From Gluconobacter thailandicus F149-1 = NBRC 100600 (lineage in GTDB: Bacteria > Pseudomonadota > Alphaproteobacteria > Acetobacterales > Acetobacteraceae), in the NCBI RefSeq assembly GCF_000964465.1, contig NZ_BANH01000015.1:62001-126000 (forward strand): a DNA stretch of 64,000 bases. Direction: 5' to 3'. The translations under genes and the position numbers were made by a program. The number at the start of each line of letters is the position of its first letter. Position 1 is the first letter of the stretch. The notes below the pieces were generated by a model. That model searched no databases. It was given only the letters and a program-made list of their open reading frames with translations, and had not been told where the DNA came from. Of the stretch, positions 44,943 to 54,001 are shown piece by piece.

Positions 44943-45848
44943 ATGCGTATTCTTCTCACGGGTGGGCATGGGTTTGTCGGAACACACCTGAAAACACGGC
45001 TGAAAGAGCGCCTTCCGGATCATGTGCTGATTGAAGGACAAATGGATATTCTGGATCGCGAGGCAGTAGAGCGCGTCGTTCAGGATACTCGGCCAGAAGC
45101 CTGCATTCATCTGGCAGCCGTTTCATCTGTTCTGGAGGCCAGTCAGGACACCCGACGCGCCTGGCAGGTTAATCTGGATGGTACGATGAACCTTGCGGAA
45201 ACATTCCAGCGCCATGCGCGGCATATCCGCTTTGTTTTTGTGTCCTCCGCTGAAATCTACGGAGCATCTTTTTCGGAAGACAAACCTCTGGATGAGACAG
45301 CAACTGTTGCTCCTCTGAATTCCTATGCTGCCAGCAAGGCTGCGGCCGACATGGCGGTAGGAATGTTGGCAAAGGAAGGGCTGCATGCTGTCCGGATGCG
45401 TCCCTTTACGCAGGCAGGGAGTGGGCAGGACGCGAATGCCATTCTCCCATTCCTGGCTGCTCAGGTCGCACGGGTCGAAGCGCACCAGCAGGATGAGATT
45501 ACCCTTGGTCATCCGGATGCTGGTTATGACATTCTGAATGTCCGGGATGCCTGTGACGCGTATATTGATGCCCTGAAGCTTCCGCAGGCTCCGGCCGATG
45601 GCACAGTTCTGAATATCTGTAGCGGTCAGACACGGACAACCGGTTCTATTCTGAATGACCTGATGGCTCTGGCGGATATGAAGGCGGAAATCCGGCTTGA
45701 TCCGGCGCACCTTGCGCCTTCAGGTCTGCAAAACATGCAGGGTGATCCGCGGGAAGCGCAACACCTCCTTGGATGGGCGCCTCAGATCTCGTGGAACAAT
45801 ACGCTTGAGGAAGTGCTGAATGACTGGCGCTGGCGTATCCGGTCCTGA
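44943..45848 (+). CDS. NAD-dependent epimerase/dehydratase, GDP-4-keto-6-deoxymannose reductase-like
   Basis: Extended SDR of 301 residues. The cofactor motif MRILLTGGHGFVGTHL is at the N-terminus, then CIHLAAVSSV, FVSSAEIYGASF and the catalytic Tyr-x-x-x-Lys in NSYAASKAAADMAVG, followed by RMRPFTQAGSGQ. This pattern is closest to Rmd-type reductases of deoxysugar-nucleotide pathways (GDP-rhamnose). ATG 44943 gives the normal start; the longer frame to 44931 adds four residues. It converges on a heptose phosphatase gene, suggesting a surface-polysaccharide role. Confidence 0.87.
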   Translation: MRILLTGGHGFVGTHLKTRLKERLPDHVLIEGQMDILDREAVERVVQDTRPEACIHLAAVSSVLEASQDTRRAWQVNLDGTMNLAETFQRHARHIRFVFVSSAEIYGASFSEDKPLDETATVAPLNSYAASKAAADMAVGMLAKEGLHAVRMRPFTQAGSGQDANAILPFLAAQVARVEAHQQDEITLGHPDAGYDILNVRDACDAYIDALKLPQAPADGTVLNICSGQTRTTGSILNDLMALADMKAEIRLDPAHLAPSGLQNMQGDPREAQHLLGWAPQISWNNTLEEVLNDWRWRIRS

Positions 45849-45853
45849 CGGAA

Positions 45854-46888
45854 TCAGGGGAGGAGATCCATCGTCCAGTCGAAGAGGGTCTTTTCAGGTG
45901 TGACCTGATAGGCCGCCATGCCGGCTGCTTCGGCGGCCTGAAGATCGGTTTTCTGGTCGCCAATCAGGAAGCAGTCGGCAGGGCGAAGGTCCCATTTAAT
46001 CAGCAGATCCTGGATCATGCCCGGAGCTGGTTTTCGCCATTCACTGTTTTGCCGGTATTGCTCAAGCGGTGCTGTGGGGTGAAAGGGGCAGCAGCGCCAG
46101 TCATCTACCGTCGCTCCTTCTGACCGGATGGTGGCAATGGCCCAGCCCATCAGGTTTTTGACGTCTTCTTCACTGTAATATCCACGCGCCACGCCGGACT
46201 GGTTGGTCACGATGAAGATATGTCGTCCGCTGCGGGCAATGCGACGTAGAGCAGAGAAGGTTCCGGTAATCCATTCGAACCGGTTCTGCGTACCAATGTA
46301 ACCATGATCGTAATTCAGGACTCCATCCCGATCCAGAAAGACCGCAGGCCGGTGCAATGGGTAGGTGGAGAGGGGAAGGGTGTCGGGTGTCAGAACCGGG
46401 GAGTCTATGGATGTGGTCTGGCAGTGTTTGTTGAGCAGGTCCGTCAGGGATTCTGAGGCAGGAATAGACTCCAGCATCTGTCTGGTTAGGAGCGTCAAGG
46501 CGGGCGTGTCGTGCGTGCCTGCAACACTTCGTGGCGCCTCCAGATGTCCGTTCATCAGTGGGAGCAGCGGAAAGACAGCGCCGTCACACAGACGGTCTCC
46601 TCGTGCCAGAAAAAACGTCTCTGAAAGCAGGGGAGCAAGCTGTTGCAGTGCTCCGGCCGTGAGGGCCGAAAGAGTGTATGTTTTCAGAGTGCCTTGAAGG
46701 GGAAGCTTGTCACAGAGGGGCGCCAGAAAGTCTGCCGTTTCCTTCGCCATGAGAAGCGTCACATTGGTTATGCCAAAGCGCTGATAGTCCCTGAGAACGC
46801 GAAAGAGAAAAGAGTGCCCCGCATGAGTGCGCAGTACATTTTCAGGGTCAGGAAAAAGCAGAACGCAATGCGGGACGCCAGTGATCAT
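45854..46888 (-). CDS. HAD-family heptose-bisphosphate phosphatase fused to a nucleotidyltransferase-like domain
   Basis: 344 residues in two parts. Residues 1-150 resemble a sugar-nucleotidyltransferase fold (HAGHSFLFRVLRDYQRFGITNVTLL) but lack the GGxGTRL signature. Residues 185-344 are a complete HAD-IIIA phosphatase of the GmhB type: FLDRDGVLNYDHGYIG, IFIVTNQSGVARGYYSEED, the Cys/His zinc-loop region CCPFHPTAP, RKPAPGMI and LIGDQKTDLQAAEAAGM. GmhB removes the 7-phosphate from heptose 1,7-bisphosphate. The ATG overlaps the gmhA stop (ATGA), so both are cotranslated. Confidence 0.87.
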   Translation of the reverse strand: MITGVPHCVLLFPDPENVLRTHAGHSFLFRVLRDYQRFGITNVTLLMAKETADFLAPLCDKLPLQGTLKTYTLSALTAGALQQLAPLLSETFFLARGDRLCDGAVFPLLPLMNGHLEAPRSVAGTHDTPALTLLTRQMLESIPASESLTDLLNKHCQTTSIDSPVLTPDTLPLSTYPLHRPAVFLDRDGVLNYDHGYIGTQNRFEWITGTFSALRRIARSGRHIFIVTNQSGVARGYYSEEDVKNLMGWAIATIRSEGATVDDWRCCPFHPTAPLEQYRQNSEWRKPAPGMIQDLLIKWDLRPADCFLIGDQKTDLQAAEAAGMAAYQVTPEKTLFDWTMDLLP

Positions 46889-47520
46889 ACGTCTGGTGTT
46901 TGAGGGCACAAAGCGCGTTCTACGAGGGCACAGACAATATGCGCCGCTGCGATATGCATCTGCTGGATCAATGGCGTCCATGTAGACGGAACACGCAGGA
47001 CGAAATCGGCATCTGGCAGTTCACCGCAGTTTTCTCCGGTGAACACGACTGTTGTGACGTTCTGGGCACGGGCGGCCTTGAGCGCCTGTACGATATTTGG
47101 GGAGCGGCCTGAGGTCGTGATGCCCAGAAAAATGTCTCCTTTCCGTCCCAGTGCAAGCACCTGCCGGGAAAAGACATGGTCGAACCCATAATCATTGCCT
47201 ATAGCCGTCAATCCGGATGTATCCGTGGTCAGCGCGATAGCGGCCAACGGGCGACGGTCATACATCAGGCGGGCAGTAAATTCGCCGGCAATATGCTGGG
47301 CATCTGCGGCACTGCCACCGTTACCAGCCACCAGAAGTTTTCCGTCTTTTTCCAGTGCTGAAGTGATGGTCAGGGCAATTCCGGCCATCATGTCAGCGCA
47401 GGCTTCATGCTGGGAGAAGGCGAGCATGGTTTCGGCAGACTGGCGGAGATAATCCTGCAGATAGTCCCGCTCGGAGGCTGGAAGGCTGTTCAGCAGGTCG
47501 GATGTCTGGAATGTGGACAT
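46885..47520 (-). CDS. gmhA: phosphoheptose isomerase
   Basis: SIS-fold enzyme of 211 residues that converts sedoheptulose 7-phosphate to D-glycero-D-manno-heptose 7-phosphate. LLVAGNGGSAADAQHIAGEFTARLMYDRRPLAAIAL and TDTSGLTAIGNDYGFDHVFSRQVLALG are nearly invariant in GmhA, and FLGITTSGRSPNIVQAL follows. The start at 47520 gives the family length; upstream frame to 47655 is not conserved. The pair gmhA and phosphatase points to LPS or glycan heptose; a heptose kinase is not in the window. Confidence 0.93.
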   Translation of the reverse strand: MSTFQTSDLLNSLPASERDYLQDYLRQSAETMLAFSQHEACADMMAGIALTITSALEKDGKLLVAGNGGSAADAQHIAGEFTARLMYDRRPLAAIALTTDTSGLTAIGNDYGFDHVFSRQVLALGRKGDIFLGITTSGRSPNIVQALKAARAQNVTTVVFTGENCGELPDADFVLRVPSTWTPLIQQMHIAAAHIVCALVERALCPQTPDV

Positions 47521-47722
47521 CAGGAATGGAAACTCCGCAGGTCTGGTCAAAAGAATGTGTGTAAGCTCTTTTCGAGCCCCCTTAGGATGAGAGACAGAGG
47601 GTTTTAGGGCGCATCTGTCAAGCAAAGCCTCACAAACGAAGCCTTTATCTTTCACGCTAAAGATTGGAACAGTTGTTCTGTGCAGTACGTTGAACAGGTC
47701 TATCCGTCAGGAGATGGTCTCA

Positions 47723-49468
47723 ATGTCGCTGCATCCTTCCGAAAATCCTTCGATCAGCTCCCTGACAGCCCTGAAGGTGAGTGAAACTGACACGCCCCAG
47801 AAGGCACGATGGTGGAAAGAAGCGGTCGTTTATCAGGTGTACACGCGCTCTTTCAGTGACAGTAACGGTGATGGCATAGGCGATCTTCCTGGTTTGATAG
47901 ATCGCCTGGATTATCTGAAATCCCTGGGTGTGCAGGTCATCTGGCTGGCACCGCACTATGACACGCCAAATGTCGATAATGGCTATGACATCCGGGACTA
48001 CAGGGCGATTGACCCTCTTCAGGGAACAATGGCGGATTTCGACCGTCTGGTTGCAGGATTGCACGAGCGGGGAATGAAGCTGATCGTGGATCTGGTCATC
48101 AATCATACCAGTGATCAGCATGAATGGTTTCGCCAGAGCCGGTCAGGCCCGGATAATCCTTATCGTGACTTCTACATCTGGCGCGATGGGCGTGATGATG
48201 GACCACCCAATAATTACCTGTCGATCTTCGGTGGGGGCGCCTGGGAAAAAGACGAAGCCAGCGGGCAGTACTACCTGCATTACTTTGCCAAGGAGCAGCC
48301 TGACCTGAACTGGGAAAACCCCAGAGTGAGACAGGAAGTGTATGACATGATGCGCTTCTGGCTTGACAAGGGTGTGTCAGGGTTCCGAATGGATTCCATC
48401 TGCTTCATTTCGAAGCTTCCGGATTTGCGGGATCTGACATTGGCCGAGATGGAAAGTCTCGAGCATGTTTATGTCACGGGTCCAAAAATCCATGATTATC
48501 TTCAGGACATGTATCACGAAGTTCTGGCGGGTCGTGATCTGCTGACAGTTGGAGAAGCTTTTGGGGTGTCTTTCGAGAATACACCCGCTTTCGTCTCGGA
48601 AGCTCGCAATGAACTTACGATGGTATTCCATTTCGAAATTGTTCGTCTCGGACGGCATGACTGGCAGGTGCAGGACTGGACAGTCAAGGATCTGAAAGCA
48701 GTCCTGCGGGGAGAAGACACATCGTCAGGGCCAGACGGCTGGCTGACGTCCTTTCTGGAAAATCATGACAACCCCCGTTCCGTCTCCTGGTTTGGAGACC
48801 CGTCTCCTAAGGGGCATGCTCCGTCTGCCAAGGCGTTGGCAACTCTGCTGATTATGCGTCGGGGAACGCCCTATATCTATCAGGGTGAAGAAATCGGGAT
48901 GACCAATATTTATTTTGACGGAATAGAGGACTTTCAGGACATCAACGCAAAAGGCATCTGGAACAACACGGTTGGCATCGGGAAAATGTCAGCTGAGGAG
49001 GTCTTGCATAGCCTGCGGAGAATCAGTCGGGATAACGCCCGCACCCCCATGCAGTGGGATGGCTCAAACAATGCGGGGTTTACGACCGGCCTGCCGTGGT
49101 TCCGCGTTAATCCCAATCATGTGGATATTAATGTCGAGCGGCAGGACGCCGATCCTAATTCGATTCTGAATTATTATCGGACACTCATCCAGCTTCGCGC
49201 GAGCCAGAAGGCGTTGATTTACGGAGAGTTTGAGGACGTTGACCCAGACCATCCTGCCGTTATCGCCTTTACACGGACTTTAGGGGATGAGCAGTTTCTG
49301 GTTCTGATCAATATGTGCGGGGAAACGGAGCACTATATCCTGCCTCATGGGCTGAAAATTGCAGAAGTGCTGCTGGATAATATGTCTGCATCGGTGGAAA
49401 ATGTCCTGCCAGATCTGAAGCCCTGGCAGGCCGGCGTTTATCGGTTGGCACTTCCGGCAGATATTTGA
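47723..49468 (+). CDS. GH13 alpha-glucosidase (oligo-1,6-glucosidase type)
   Basis: 581 residues, no signal peptide, so cytoplasmic. WWKEAVVYQVYTRSFSDSNG and GIGDLPGLIDRLDYLKSLGV open the barrel; NGYDIRDY, DLVINHTSDQHEWF and KEQPDLNWENPRVR are typical of the GH13_31-like group. The catalytic triad is Asp224 (GFRMDSI), Glu278 (VGEAFG) and Asp349 (ENHDNPR). It hydrolyses or transglycosylates alpha-1,4/1,6-glucosides, sucrose or trehalose-like sugars; the precise substrate is open. AGGAG nine bases before ATG 47723 decides the start. It converges on nagB. Confidence 0.92.
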   Translation: MSLHPSENPSISSLTALKVSETDTPQKARWWKEAVVYQVYTRSFSDSNGDGIGDLPGLIDRLDYLKSLGVQVIWLAPHYDTPNVDNGYDIRDYRAIDPLQGTMADFDRLVAGLHERGMKLIVDLVINHTSDQHEWFRQSRSGPDNPYRDFYIWRDGRDDGPPNNYLSIFGGGAWEKDEASGQYYLHYFAKEQPDLNWENPRVRQEVYDMMRFWLDKGVSGFRMDSICFISKLPDLRDLTLAEMESLEHVYVTGPKIHDYLQDMYHEVLAGRDLLTVGEAFGVSFENTPAFVSEARNELTMVFHFEIVRLGRHDWQVQDWTVKDLKAVLRGEDTSSGPDGWLTSFLENHDNPRSVSWFGDPSPKGHAPSAKALATLLIMRRGTPYIYQGEEIGMTNIYFDGIEDFQDINAKGIWNNTVGIGKMSAEEVLHSLRRISRDNARTPMQWDGSNNAGFTTGLPWFRVNPNHVDINVERQDADPNSILNYYRTLIQLRASQKALIYGEFEDVDPDHPAVIAFTRTLGDEQFLVLINMCGETEHYILPHGLKIAEVLLDNMSASVENVLPDLKPWQAGVYRLALPADI

Positions 49469-49483
49469 CCGGAAACGCCTCCA

Positions 49484-50236
49484 TTATGAAACCAGCGCTG
49501 ATTTTTCCTGCCATACTCTGGCCGCAGCGGTATCCAGAATGACGGTGCAATGTGGGTGCAGCCTGATGGCGGAGGCGCTGACATCAGGCGTAACCGGGTC
49601 CAGCAAAGCGCGGGCAATAATATCTGCCTTGCCTCTTCCACAGGCGACCAGCAGCAGGTGGCGCGCATCAAGAATGGTACCGACCCCCATCGTCAATGCT
49701 TTTTCGGGCACTTTGTCAGGGTTGCCACCGAACATCCCTGCATTCTGGCGGCGTGTGACGGAATGAAGGGTGACCTGTCGAGTTCTGCTGTCGAAAGAGG
49801 ACGGCGGCTCGTTGAACCCGATATGTCCTGTCTCGCCAATTCCGAGGAGCTGGAGCCCAATTCCGCCTGCGTCGTGGATGGCCTGTTCGTAGGCTTGGCA
49901 CTCGGCAGCTAGATCTTCAGCCACTCCATCAGGGACATGAACGTGGTCTGCGCGCATGTTCACGTGGGCGAAAAGATGCTCGTCCATGTAGTGCCGGTAA
50001 GACTGGGGACTTGAGGCTGGCAATCCGACATATTCGTCAAGGTTGAAAGAGGTCACAGCGGAAAAGTCCAGCCCGTTCTGACAATGGTCCTGAACGAGAA
50101 GGCTGTAGATCCCTTCCATGGTCCGGCCTGTGGCAAGCCCTAGAACCGGGAAGGGGCTGCTACGAATTTCTCCGGCAATGATGGACGCGGCCTGCTGAAA
50201 GGCCGAACCCGGATCCGGAGTGACAATAACCTGCAT
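49484..50236 (-). CDS. nagB: glucosamine-6-phosphate deaminase
   Basis: 250 residues. It converts glucosamine 6-phosphate to fructose 6-phosphate and ammonia. The family motifs GLATGRTMEGIYSLL, SFNLDEYVGLP, LLGIGETGHIGFNEP and VGTILDARHLLLVACG are present. It is the last gene of the amino-sugar locus, separated from the TonB-dependent receptor gene by 74 bases holding a hairpin. A second, unrelated SIS-type isomerase/deaminase is encoded in the same locus. Confidence 0.93.
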   Translation of the reverse strand: MQVIVTPDPGSAFQQAASIIAGEIRSSPFPVLGLATGRTMEGIYSLLVQDHCQNGLDFSAVTSFNLDEYVGLPASSPQSYRHYMDEHLFAHVNMRADHVHVPDGVAEDLAAECQAYEQAIHDAGGIGLQLLGIGETGHIGFNEPPSSFDSRTRQVTLHSVTRRQNAGMFGGNPDKVPEKALTMGVGTILDARHLLLVACGRGKADIIARALLDPVTPDVSASAIRLHPHCTVILDTAAARVWQEKSALVS

Positions 50237-50269
50237 GAGACCTGCTGTTTTCCTGTGTATCAGAAAGTT

Positions 50270-50302
50270 CTGCTCTCTGACGGATATGACGCCAGAGAGC
50301 AG
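50270..50302 (-). other. 10-bp perfect hairpin between receptor gene and nagB
   Basis: CTGCTCTCTG at 50270-50279 pairs with CAGAGAGCAG at 50293-50302 around a 13-base loop. In the direction of transcription there is no T-run after it, so it is more likely to protect the receptor mRNA 3' end or reduce nagB expression than to end transcription fully. Confidence 0.5.
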
Positions 50303-50310
50303 GAAAAAGT

Positions 50311-52722
50311 TCAGAAACCTGTAGAAACGGAGACCATGGCTGCAAACCCCCCGCCCACGATATAGATAGGGCTGCTGCCTGCGACAGTGTTTCCATAAAT
50401 ACCCTTGGTCGCCTTCGCATTGCCGGTGGCACTGGAAGGGGAGGACAGGTAGTTGTTGTCTGCCAGATTGATCAGGTTCAACTGAAGGGTCGGGTGCTTC
50501 AGCGCGCCAATTTTCTCCATGCGGTAGCCAAGCGTCATGTTGGACGTGATGTAGGAATGCATCGCTTCGTCGTTCATGAAGGTCGTGTACTGGCTGTCTA
50601 CATAAACCATGCTGAAGTTACCAAAGATGTGGCCATCGTCATAACGTAGCCCGATGGAGCCACTGAATTTAGGCGTTTGAACGGCCTTCTTCCCTTTGGT
50701 CGGAAGATAGTCGGAGCCCGCGTTGAAATTGTTATCCGTCGTAGCGTGCAGGTACTGACCGGAAAAATAAGGGCTGAAATGATGCCAGTTTCCGAGACCA
50801 AGCTCTGCCTGAACACCACGGATTGTCTGTCCGCCGACATTCATGGGCTGAGCGATGAGGTTATTTGTGCCCGCAACGTAGCCGTATGATGTGACCTGAT
50901 GGTTGGTCAGGTTATAATTGAAGGCTGAGACGGCAAAATTGTAGAAACCGTGGTGGCGATATCCGATTTCTTCACCAATCGAATATTCAGGCTTCAGGTT
51001 TCCAGGCTGCTGTACGGCGACAGGCGAAGAAGGGTCGAAGATCTGCGAATAGACCTGCACTGATCCCGGCGCGCGGAAAGCGGTTGTGCCGTTGATGTAA
51101 ACCTGATCGTGGTCGCTCAGCTTATAAGACGCGTAGAACTGTGGCATGGGCGCGAAATAGTTCTTGGCGTTTTTGTACGGATCCGCACCAGGAACAAGAT
51201 TGGTCCCCTGCCGTGACAGCATGGTCGTCTTGAAGCCGGCGGTCAGGCTCAGGCGGTCATGAAGCAGTTTCAGGGTATCGACCAGGTACAGGGTGTTGGA
51301 CTGCTGTTTGAAGTTCAGGTCATAGGGCGTGAGAATGCTTCCGTCCGCCACACGAATAGGATCATGGCCATAGGCTGCAACCGGATTGCCGCTGGTATCG
51401 ACGGGTGAAAACGTCGCCAGTTCTTCGTGCTGCGTGTAGGAGTACCAATAGCCGAATGTCAGAGTGTTGCTGCCTTTCGTCCACTCCAGAGCAGCATTGA
51501 TTCCGGAGGTTTTCTGGTTCCATGGATCAACGGCCTGAGTGGTCGCATCGCCGGAGGCTGTCAGGTTGGAAAGGTTGAGATTTCCTGCCGGACCAGTACC
51601 GAAATAGCTATTCGCACTGCTGACATTCTGGCCCCAAACGGAAGGTCCGAACATGTGCATGTAGTACGGCGTTACATTCAGATGCAGGTCATGGCGCAAT
51701 GTGAAATGTGCGGGCGCGGCAATGGTCATGGCATTGTTGCGACCTTTGTTCAGGTCGTAGTACCCAGCCGTCCCCACGGTGTAAGTCCCAGGGTAGTTAT
51801 AGCTACGACCATACTGGGACCAGGCCGCAAGAGACGGGCGCCGATAAGAATTGGATTCCATCCAGTTGTAGCTGAACAGCGCAGAAACGGAATTCCCTTC
51901 GCCCCATTCCTTGATGAACTTTTCATCTGTGTGATGACGGACGCCGCCGCCCATTCCACGCCAGTTGTTCCATGAAGAATGGGAATAGGACAGGAAACCA
52001 CGGATGCCGGTATTGCCGATATCTCCTGTCTCAAAGCGGAGGAATTCCTTGTTCGTGCTGTGTGTGCCGCCTGTCAGGGAGAGATAACCGCCCATCTTGT
52101 GGGAAGGATTAACCTCGGACATGGTAATCTGGCCGCCAACCGCATTGTAAAGCGGCGCCGTTATATCCGGCGAGCCTTGCGATACCGTGACGCTGCCAAG
52201 GTTTTCCGTGTCCACGACAGTGCTGGTGTAGGGGGCGTAACGGATTGGGTCGGCGATGGGCACGCCTTCAAAAACATACCCAATCTGCATCTGGTTCATG
52301 CCACGAATCGTGAGCTGATCACCCGTCACACCAATCGGGTCCTGGCTGGCGGTGACAACACCCGGCAGGTTGCTGATGAGGGCCTGAACGTTTGATGTCG
52401 GGCTCATTTTTGCAATGAAATCCCGTGTGATACCGCTTTGTGAGCGCGGGGCGGTCTGCACCGGCATCAGGCCGCCGCCGGGCGTGGTATTGCTGACGCC
52501 TCCACCAAAGTTGGAAGCTGTGACGCGGACGCTCTCGTCACTATGCGCTTCAAGGTCGCGCTGCCTCTGGTGAACGGGAGCTTTGTGCCCATTCCCCGGC
52601 GAGGATGCCGGTGCCGTATGGGAGGCAGCAGGCGAGCTTTTGCGTGCTTCTGCATGATCCCCAAGGCCATACACACTGACGGTGGAACACAGAAGGGCGA
52701 TCCGGAATCTGTTTTTAATCAT
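50311..52722 (-). CDS. TonB-dependent outer-membrane receptor
   Basis: 803 residues. A signal peptide (MIKNRFRIALLCSTVSVYG) is followed by a TonB-box-like ESVRVTASN, the plug domain (VQALISNLPGVVTASQDP, LTIRGMNQMQIGYVFEGVPI, GSVTVSQGSPDI, NAVGGQITMSEVNP) and a barrel with aromatic girdles; the C-terminus GGGFAAMVSVSTGF ends in Phe as expected. Lying between nagA and nagB, it is likely the outer-membrane port for the amino sugar or its oligosaccharides rather than a siderophore receptor (inference). It would use the TonB system encoded at 38-42 kb or another. Confidence 0.92.
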   Translation of the reverse strand: MIKNRFRIALLCSTVSVYGLGDHAEARKSSPAASHTAPASSPGNGHKAPVHQRQRDLEAHSDESVRVTASNFGGGVSNTTPGGGLMPVQTAPRSQSGITRDFIAKMSPTSNVQALISNLPGVVTASQDPIGVTGDQLTIRGMNQMQIGYVFEGVPIADPIRYAPYTSTVVDTENLGSVTVSQGSPDITAPLYNAVGGQITMSEVNPSHKMGGYLSLTGGTHSTNKEFLRFETGDIGNTGIRGFLSYSHSSWNNWRGMGGGVRHHTDEKFIKEWGEGNSVSALFSYNWMESNSYRRPSLAAWSQYGRSYNYPGTYTVGTAGYYDLNKGRNNAMTIAAPAHFTLRHDLHLNVTPYYMHMFGPSVWGQNVSSANSYFGTGPAGNLNLSNLTASGDATTQAVDPWNQKTSGINAALEWTKGSNTLTFGYWYSYTQHEELATFSPVDTSGNPVAAYGHDPIRVADGSILTPYDLNFKQQSNTLYLVDTLKLLHDRLSLTAGFKTTMLSRQGTNLVPGADPYKNAKNYFAPMPQFYASYKLSDHDQVYINGTTAFRAPGSVQVYSQIFDPSSPVAVQQPGNLKPEYSIGEEIGYRHHGFYNFAVSAFNYNLTNHQVTSYGYVAGTNNLIAQPMNVGGQTIRGVQAELGLGNWHHFSPYFSGQYLHATTDNNFNAGSDYLPTKGKKAVQTPKFSGSIGLRYDDGHIFGNFSMVYVDSQYTTFMNDEAMHSYITSNMTLGYRMEKIGALKHPTLQLNLINLADNNYLSSPSSATGNAKATKGIYGNTVAGSSPIYIVGGGFAAMVSVSTGF

Positions 52723-52784
52723 CGGTGGCTCATCAGGTCTGGGGCTACTACCGCGATCCCATGACGGTTGCGGAACAAAGTGCA

Positions 52785-52813
52785 GCCTATGAAGCCAATC
52801 AAATTGTTGTCAA
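52785..52813 (-). promoter_or_regulatory. possible promoter of the receptor gene
   Basis: On the minus strand TTGACA (52813-52808) lies 18 bases before a weak TAGGCT-type -10. The 169-base nagA-receptor gap is AT-rich compared with the surroundings and holds GATCG-containing sequence partly like the operator half-site at 58.6 kb, so the receptor and nagB may have their own start. Confidence 0.35.
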
Positions 52814-52891
52814 TCAAAAACGATCAGATTCGGTCTTTTTCATGATCTGTAATGATTTTATCTCTCGCCTTCTGAGTTCGTCCAGGTTGAT

Positions 52892-54001
52892 TTACAGATT
52901 TCTCCGTCCTCCAACCCAGACTTCAGAAACGCATAGATTTTCATCCAGAACGGTGAAATCTGCCAGAAGATCTGGAGAAATCGCGCCTCGATCATGGAAG
53001 CCCAGATAGGCCGCGGCATTCGTGCTGACGAGTTTTGCTGCTTCGGGGAGTGATTTCCCAGCCTGAACGGCATTGCGCAAAGCCTGATCGAGTGTGAGCA
53101 CACTACCTGCCAGAGAGCCACCCGGGAGACGGACAACGCCATCCTGAATCAGGACATCCTGCCCACCAAGACTGCTTGGCCCTTCGGGTTCCCCCGTGCC
53201 ACGCATGGCGTCGGTCACGAACAGAAGGCGATCTCCCATCACGCGTGACGTCAGGCGGAAACTGGCTGGATGAACATGATGTGTATCGAAAATCATTTCG
53301 GCATATGCCGTATCGCTGCACATCAGTGCCGTGACAGGACCGGGTTTCCGCCCCTCGATGGGAGACATGGCGTTGAAGAGATGTGTCGCACCAATGGTGC
53401 CGCCAGCGCTGCAGACCAGACAGATGGCGCGCTCGGCCCCATCATGGTCCGTTGTCGTGTGACCGAGACTGACGCGCACATCAGCCTGAGCGAAACTGCG
53501 CATTGCGGTTTCGGCATGCTCAAGTTCTGGCGCTAGCGTGACGACACGAACACATCCCGTTGCAATGGCGTCCTGAACCTTGTCTGGGGAAGGAGGGATT
53601 GCGAATGGGGGTTGTGCACCCAGCTTGTGGGGGCTGACAAAGGGCCCTTCCAGATGTGCCCCATGAATGCGCGGACCGTTCTCGACGCCGTTTTTGCAGA
53701 CTTCTGCCACCGCCTTCAGGGCGGCCATCACTTCACTCCAGGGCGCGGTGATGGTCGTTGGCAGAATAGTGGTCGTGCCATGCGCCATGTGAAAGCGGGC
53801 CAGCGTTTTGATTGCCTCAACCCCATCCATGGTGTCAGCGCCGCCGCCGCCATGGACATGCCCATCAATAAAGCCGGGAAGAATGTAGCGCTTCCCGGCG
53901 TTTTTCAGAGGCTCCAGATCACGGATATGGCTGTCGAAGGTGACACGTCCCGGAACAATGCGATCACGGAGAACGAGGTTACCATCGAGATGAGAGGTCA
54001 T
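52892..54001 (-). CDS. nagA: N-acetylhexosamine-6-phosphate deacetylase
   Basis: Amidohydrolase of 369 residues that deacetylates GlcNAc-6-phosphate, or GalNAc-6-phosphate in AgaA variants. LPGFIDGHVHGGGGADTMDG near 41 carries the HxH motif; HGAHLEGPFVSP the metal Glu; VSLGHTTTDHDGA and GATHLFNAMSPI the metal His; FVTDAMRGTG the catalytic Asp. The C-terminus has AAAYLGFHDRGAISPDLLADF. The ATG overlaps the permease stop (ATGA). Whether it prefers the gluco or galacto substrate is not readable. Confidence 0.95.
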   Translation of the reverse strand: MTSHLDGNLVLRDRIVPGRVTFDSHIRDLEPLKNAGKRYILPGFIDGHVHGGGGADTMDGVEAIKTLARFHMAHGTTTILPTTITAPWSEVMAALKAVAEVCKNGVENGPRIHGAHLEGPFVSPHKLGAQPPFAIPPSPDKVQDAIATGCVRVVTLAPELEHAETAMRSFAQADVRVSLGHTTTDHDGAERAICLVCSAGGTIGATHLFNAMSPIEGRKPGPVTALMCSDTAYAEMIFDTHHVHPASFRLTSRVMGDRLLFVTDAMRGTGEPEGPSSLGGQDVLIQDGVVRLPGGSLAGSVLTLDQALRNAVQAGKSLPEAAKLVSTNAAAYLGFHDRGAISPDLLADFTVLDENLCVSEVWVGGRRNL

